A stretch of 5,808 nucleotides of DNA from Candidatus Gastranaerophilales bacterium (GTDB lineage: Bacteria; Cyanobacteriota; Vampirovibrionia; Gastranaerophilales; JAQUYY01), in assembly GCA_028691575.1 (NCBI GenBank), contig JAQUYY010000123.1, forward strand, positions 1-5,808. The letters run 5' to 3'. A program made the position numbers and the translations under genes. Positions 5,344 to 5,808 of this stretch are shown here, piece after piece. The notes beneath the pieces are model-generated. The model was not told the origin of the DNA, did no database searches, and saw only the letters and a program-made list of their open reading frames with translations. Position 1 is the first letter of the stretch. Every line of letters begins with the position of its first letter.

Positions 5344-5371
5344 TTGCTTAAAAGAAGAATAATGATATAAT
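5344..5371 (+). promoter_or_regulatory. Extended -10 promoter of the prepilin-like gene
   Basis: TTGCTT (5344-5349), a 16-base spacer, and a perfect TGATATAAT (TG at 5363-5364, TATAAT at 5366-5371) form the best promoter in the window. Transcription should start near 5378, giving a leader of about 29 bases with a good ribosome site. It separates this gene from the upstream operon, although no terminator is visible between them. Confidence 0.75.
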
Positions 5372-5406
5372 TAATTTTATAAAAAATGAAAAAGAGGAAG
5401 TAAATA

Positions 5407-5808
5407 ATGAATAAAATAGGGAAAAAAACAGGATTTACTCTAGCTGAGACATTGATAGTAATTGCAATAATAGGAATAATCGCATCAATCGTAACGCCAA
5501 TGTTATTTGGCACGACAAGCGATGCAGAGCTAAAAGCAGCGTGGAAAAAGTCTTATTCGGACCTTACTCAAGCAACAATGATGATTGTAGCTGATAACGG
5601 CGGTACTTTAGCAGGTGCATTTCCTGGGGATGCAGCAGGAAGTGAAGATTTAAAAAATGCTTTTGCTGAAAAATTAAATATAATTAAAGATTGTTCAGGA
5701 ACTTCAACATACGGTGGAACAGGAAGCGGAGTAAGTGCAGAAGGCTGTTGGCATAGTGGCACAAATAGCTGGTATTATTTGAATGGAACGGGACGTGGCA
5801 GTTATCTT
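5407..5808 (+). CDS. Type IV prepilin-like protein (pseudopilin), N-terminal part
   Basis: The frame is open to the right edge, giving 134 residues. The start is fixed by AGAGGA (5393-5398), 8 bases before ATG 5407. The short basic leader MNKIGKKTG is followed by FTLAETLIVIAIIGIIASIV (10-29), the class III signal with prepilin peptidase cleavage after Gly9, and Glu14 as the conserved Glu5 of the mature pilin. The hydrophobic helix is followed by an amphipathic helix (AELKAAWKKSYSDLTQA, 40-56), then a Gly/Ser/Thr-rich globular part with Cys96 and Cys114, a likely disulfide pair. Such proteins form type IV pili or type II secretion pseudopili in the inner membrane and periplasm. Whether it is a major pilin, minor pilin or pseudopilin cannot be told from this part. 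It appears to be an independent unit; no pilus assembly genes are in view. Confidence 0.92.
   Translation, partial: MNKIGKKTGFTLAETLIVIAIIGIIASIVTPMLFGTTSDAELKAAWKKSYSDLTQATMMIVADNGGTLAGAFPGDAAGSEDLKNAFAEKLNIIKDCSGTSTYGGTGSGVSAEGCWHSGTNSWYYLNGTGRGSYL

Noticed and set aside
5172..5513. Minus-strand open frame with hydrophobic Ile/Phe/Tyr runs across the end of the radical SAM gene and the start of the prepilin gene
   Set aside because: The hydrophobic look comes from reading A/T-rich DNA backwards; it spans two well-supported genes and a promoter.
5568..5762. Minus-strand open frame inside the prepilin gene
   Set aside because: It is a shadow of the plus-strand prepilin frame and lacks a start context.

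Overview
This is an AT-rich window (roughly 30% GC by eye) of densely packed bacterial coding sequence. Most genes have Shine-Dalgarno sites. Three features point, without proof, to an uncultured gut-type lineage such as the non-photosynthetic Cyanobacteria relatives (Melainabacteria/Vampirovibrionia, Gastranaerophilales). They are a type IV prepilin-like protein with a GFTLAE leader and a following KKSYSDLTQA stretch, a hypothetical protein with an ISFKG patch after a disordered Asn/Thr/Ser-rich N-terminus, and the base composition. Elusimicrobia or AT-rich Firmicutes remain possible. No rRNA, tRNA, CRISPR array or transposase is visible, and no intergenic gap exceeds 200 bases.

Layout. (1) 1-883, minus strand: the N-terminal 294 residues of a hypothetical protein that runs off the left edge and has one striking Cys motif. 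(2) 884-1077: a divergent promoter region with an AT-rich 14-bp hairpin, a perfect TATAAT on the minus strand, and a plus-strand extended -10 promoter placed so that transcription should begin at or next to the next ATG. (3) 1078-2235: a stand-alone TOPRIM-domain protein with an unrecognised helical N-terminus. (4) 2236-2357: a gap with a strong stem-loop, followed by a secreted Cys/Pro-rich repeat protein (2358-2840) closed by an intrinsic terminator. (5) 2939-5329: three overlapping genes that look like one operon: an isochorismatase-family cysteine hydrolase, a small thioredoxin-reductase-like FAD/NAD(P)H oxidoreductase without the CxxC, and a short RlmN/Cfr-like radical SAM protein. (6) 5407-5808: a prepilin-like protein with its own extended -10 promoter, cut by the right edge.

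The three-gene operon is the best candidate for an undescribed system. The radical SAM protein keeps the CxxxCxxC cluster motif, the GEP motif and the C-terminal Cys that carries the methyl group in RlmN/Cfr. It lacks the N-terminal HhH region and has Ile where RlmN/Cfr have the resolving Cys. The flavoprotein next to it cannot do dithiol chemistry and may instead supply NADPH-derived electrons. Together with the hydrolase this suggests a small redox/radical pathway with an unknown substrate rather than ordinary rRNA methylation. That functional reading is inference from sequence and gene order.
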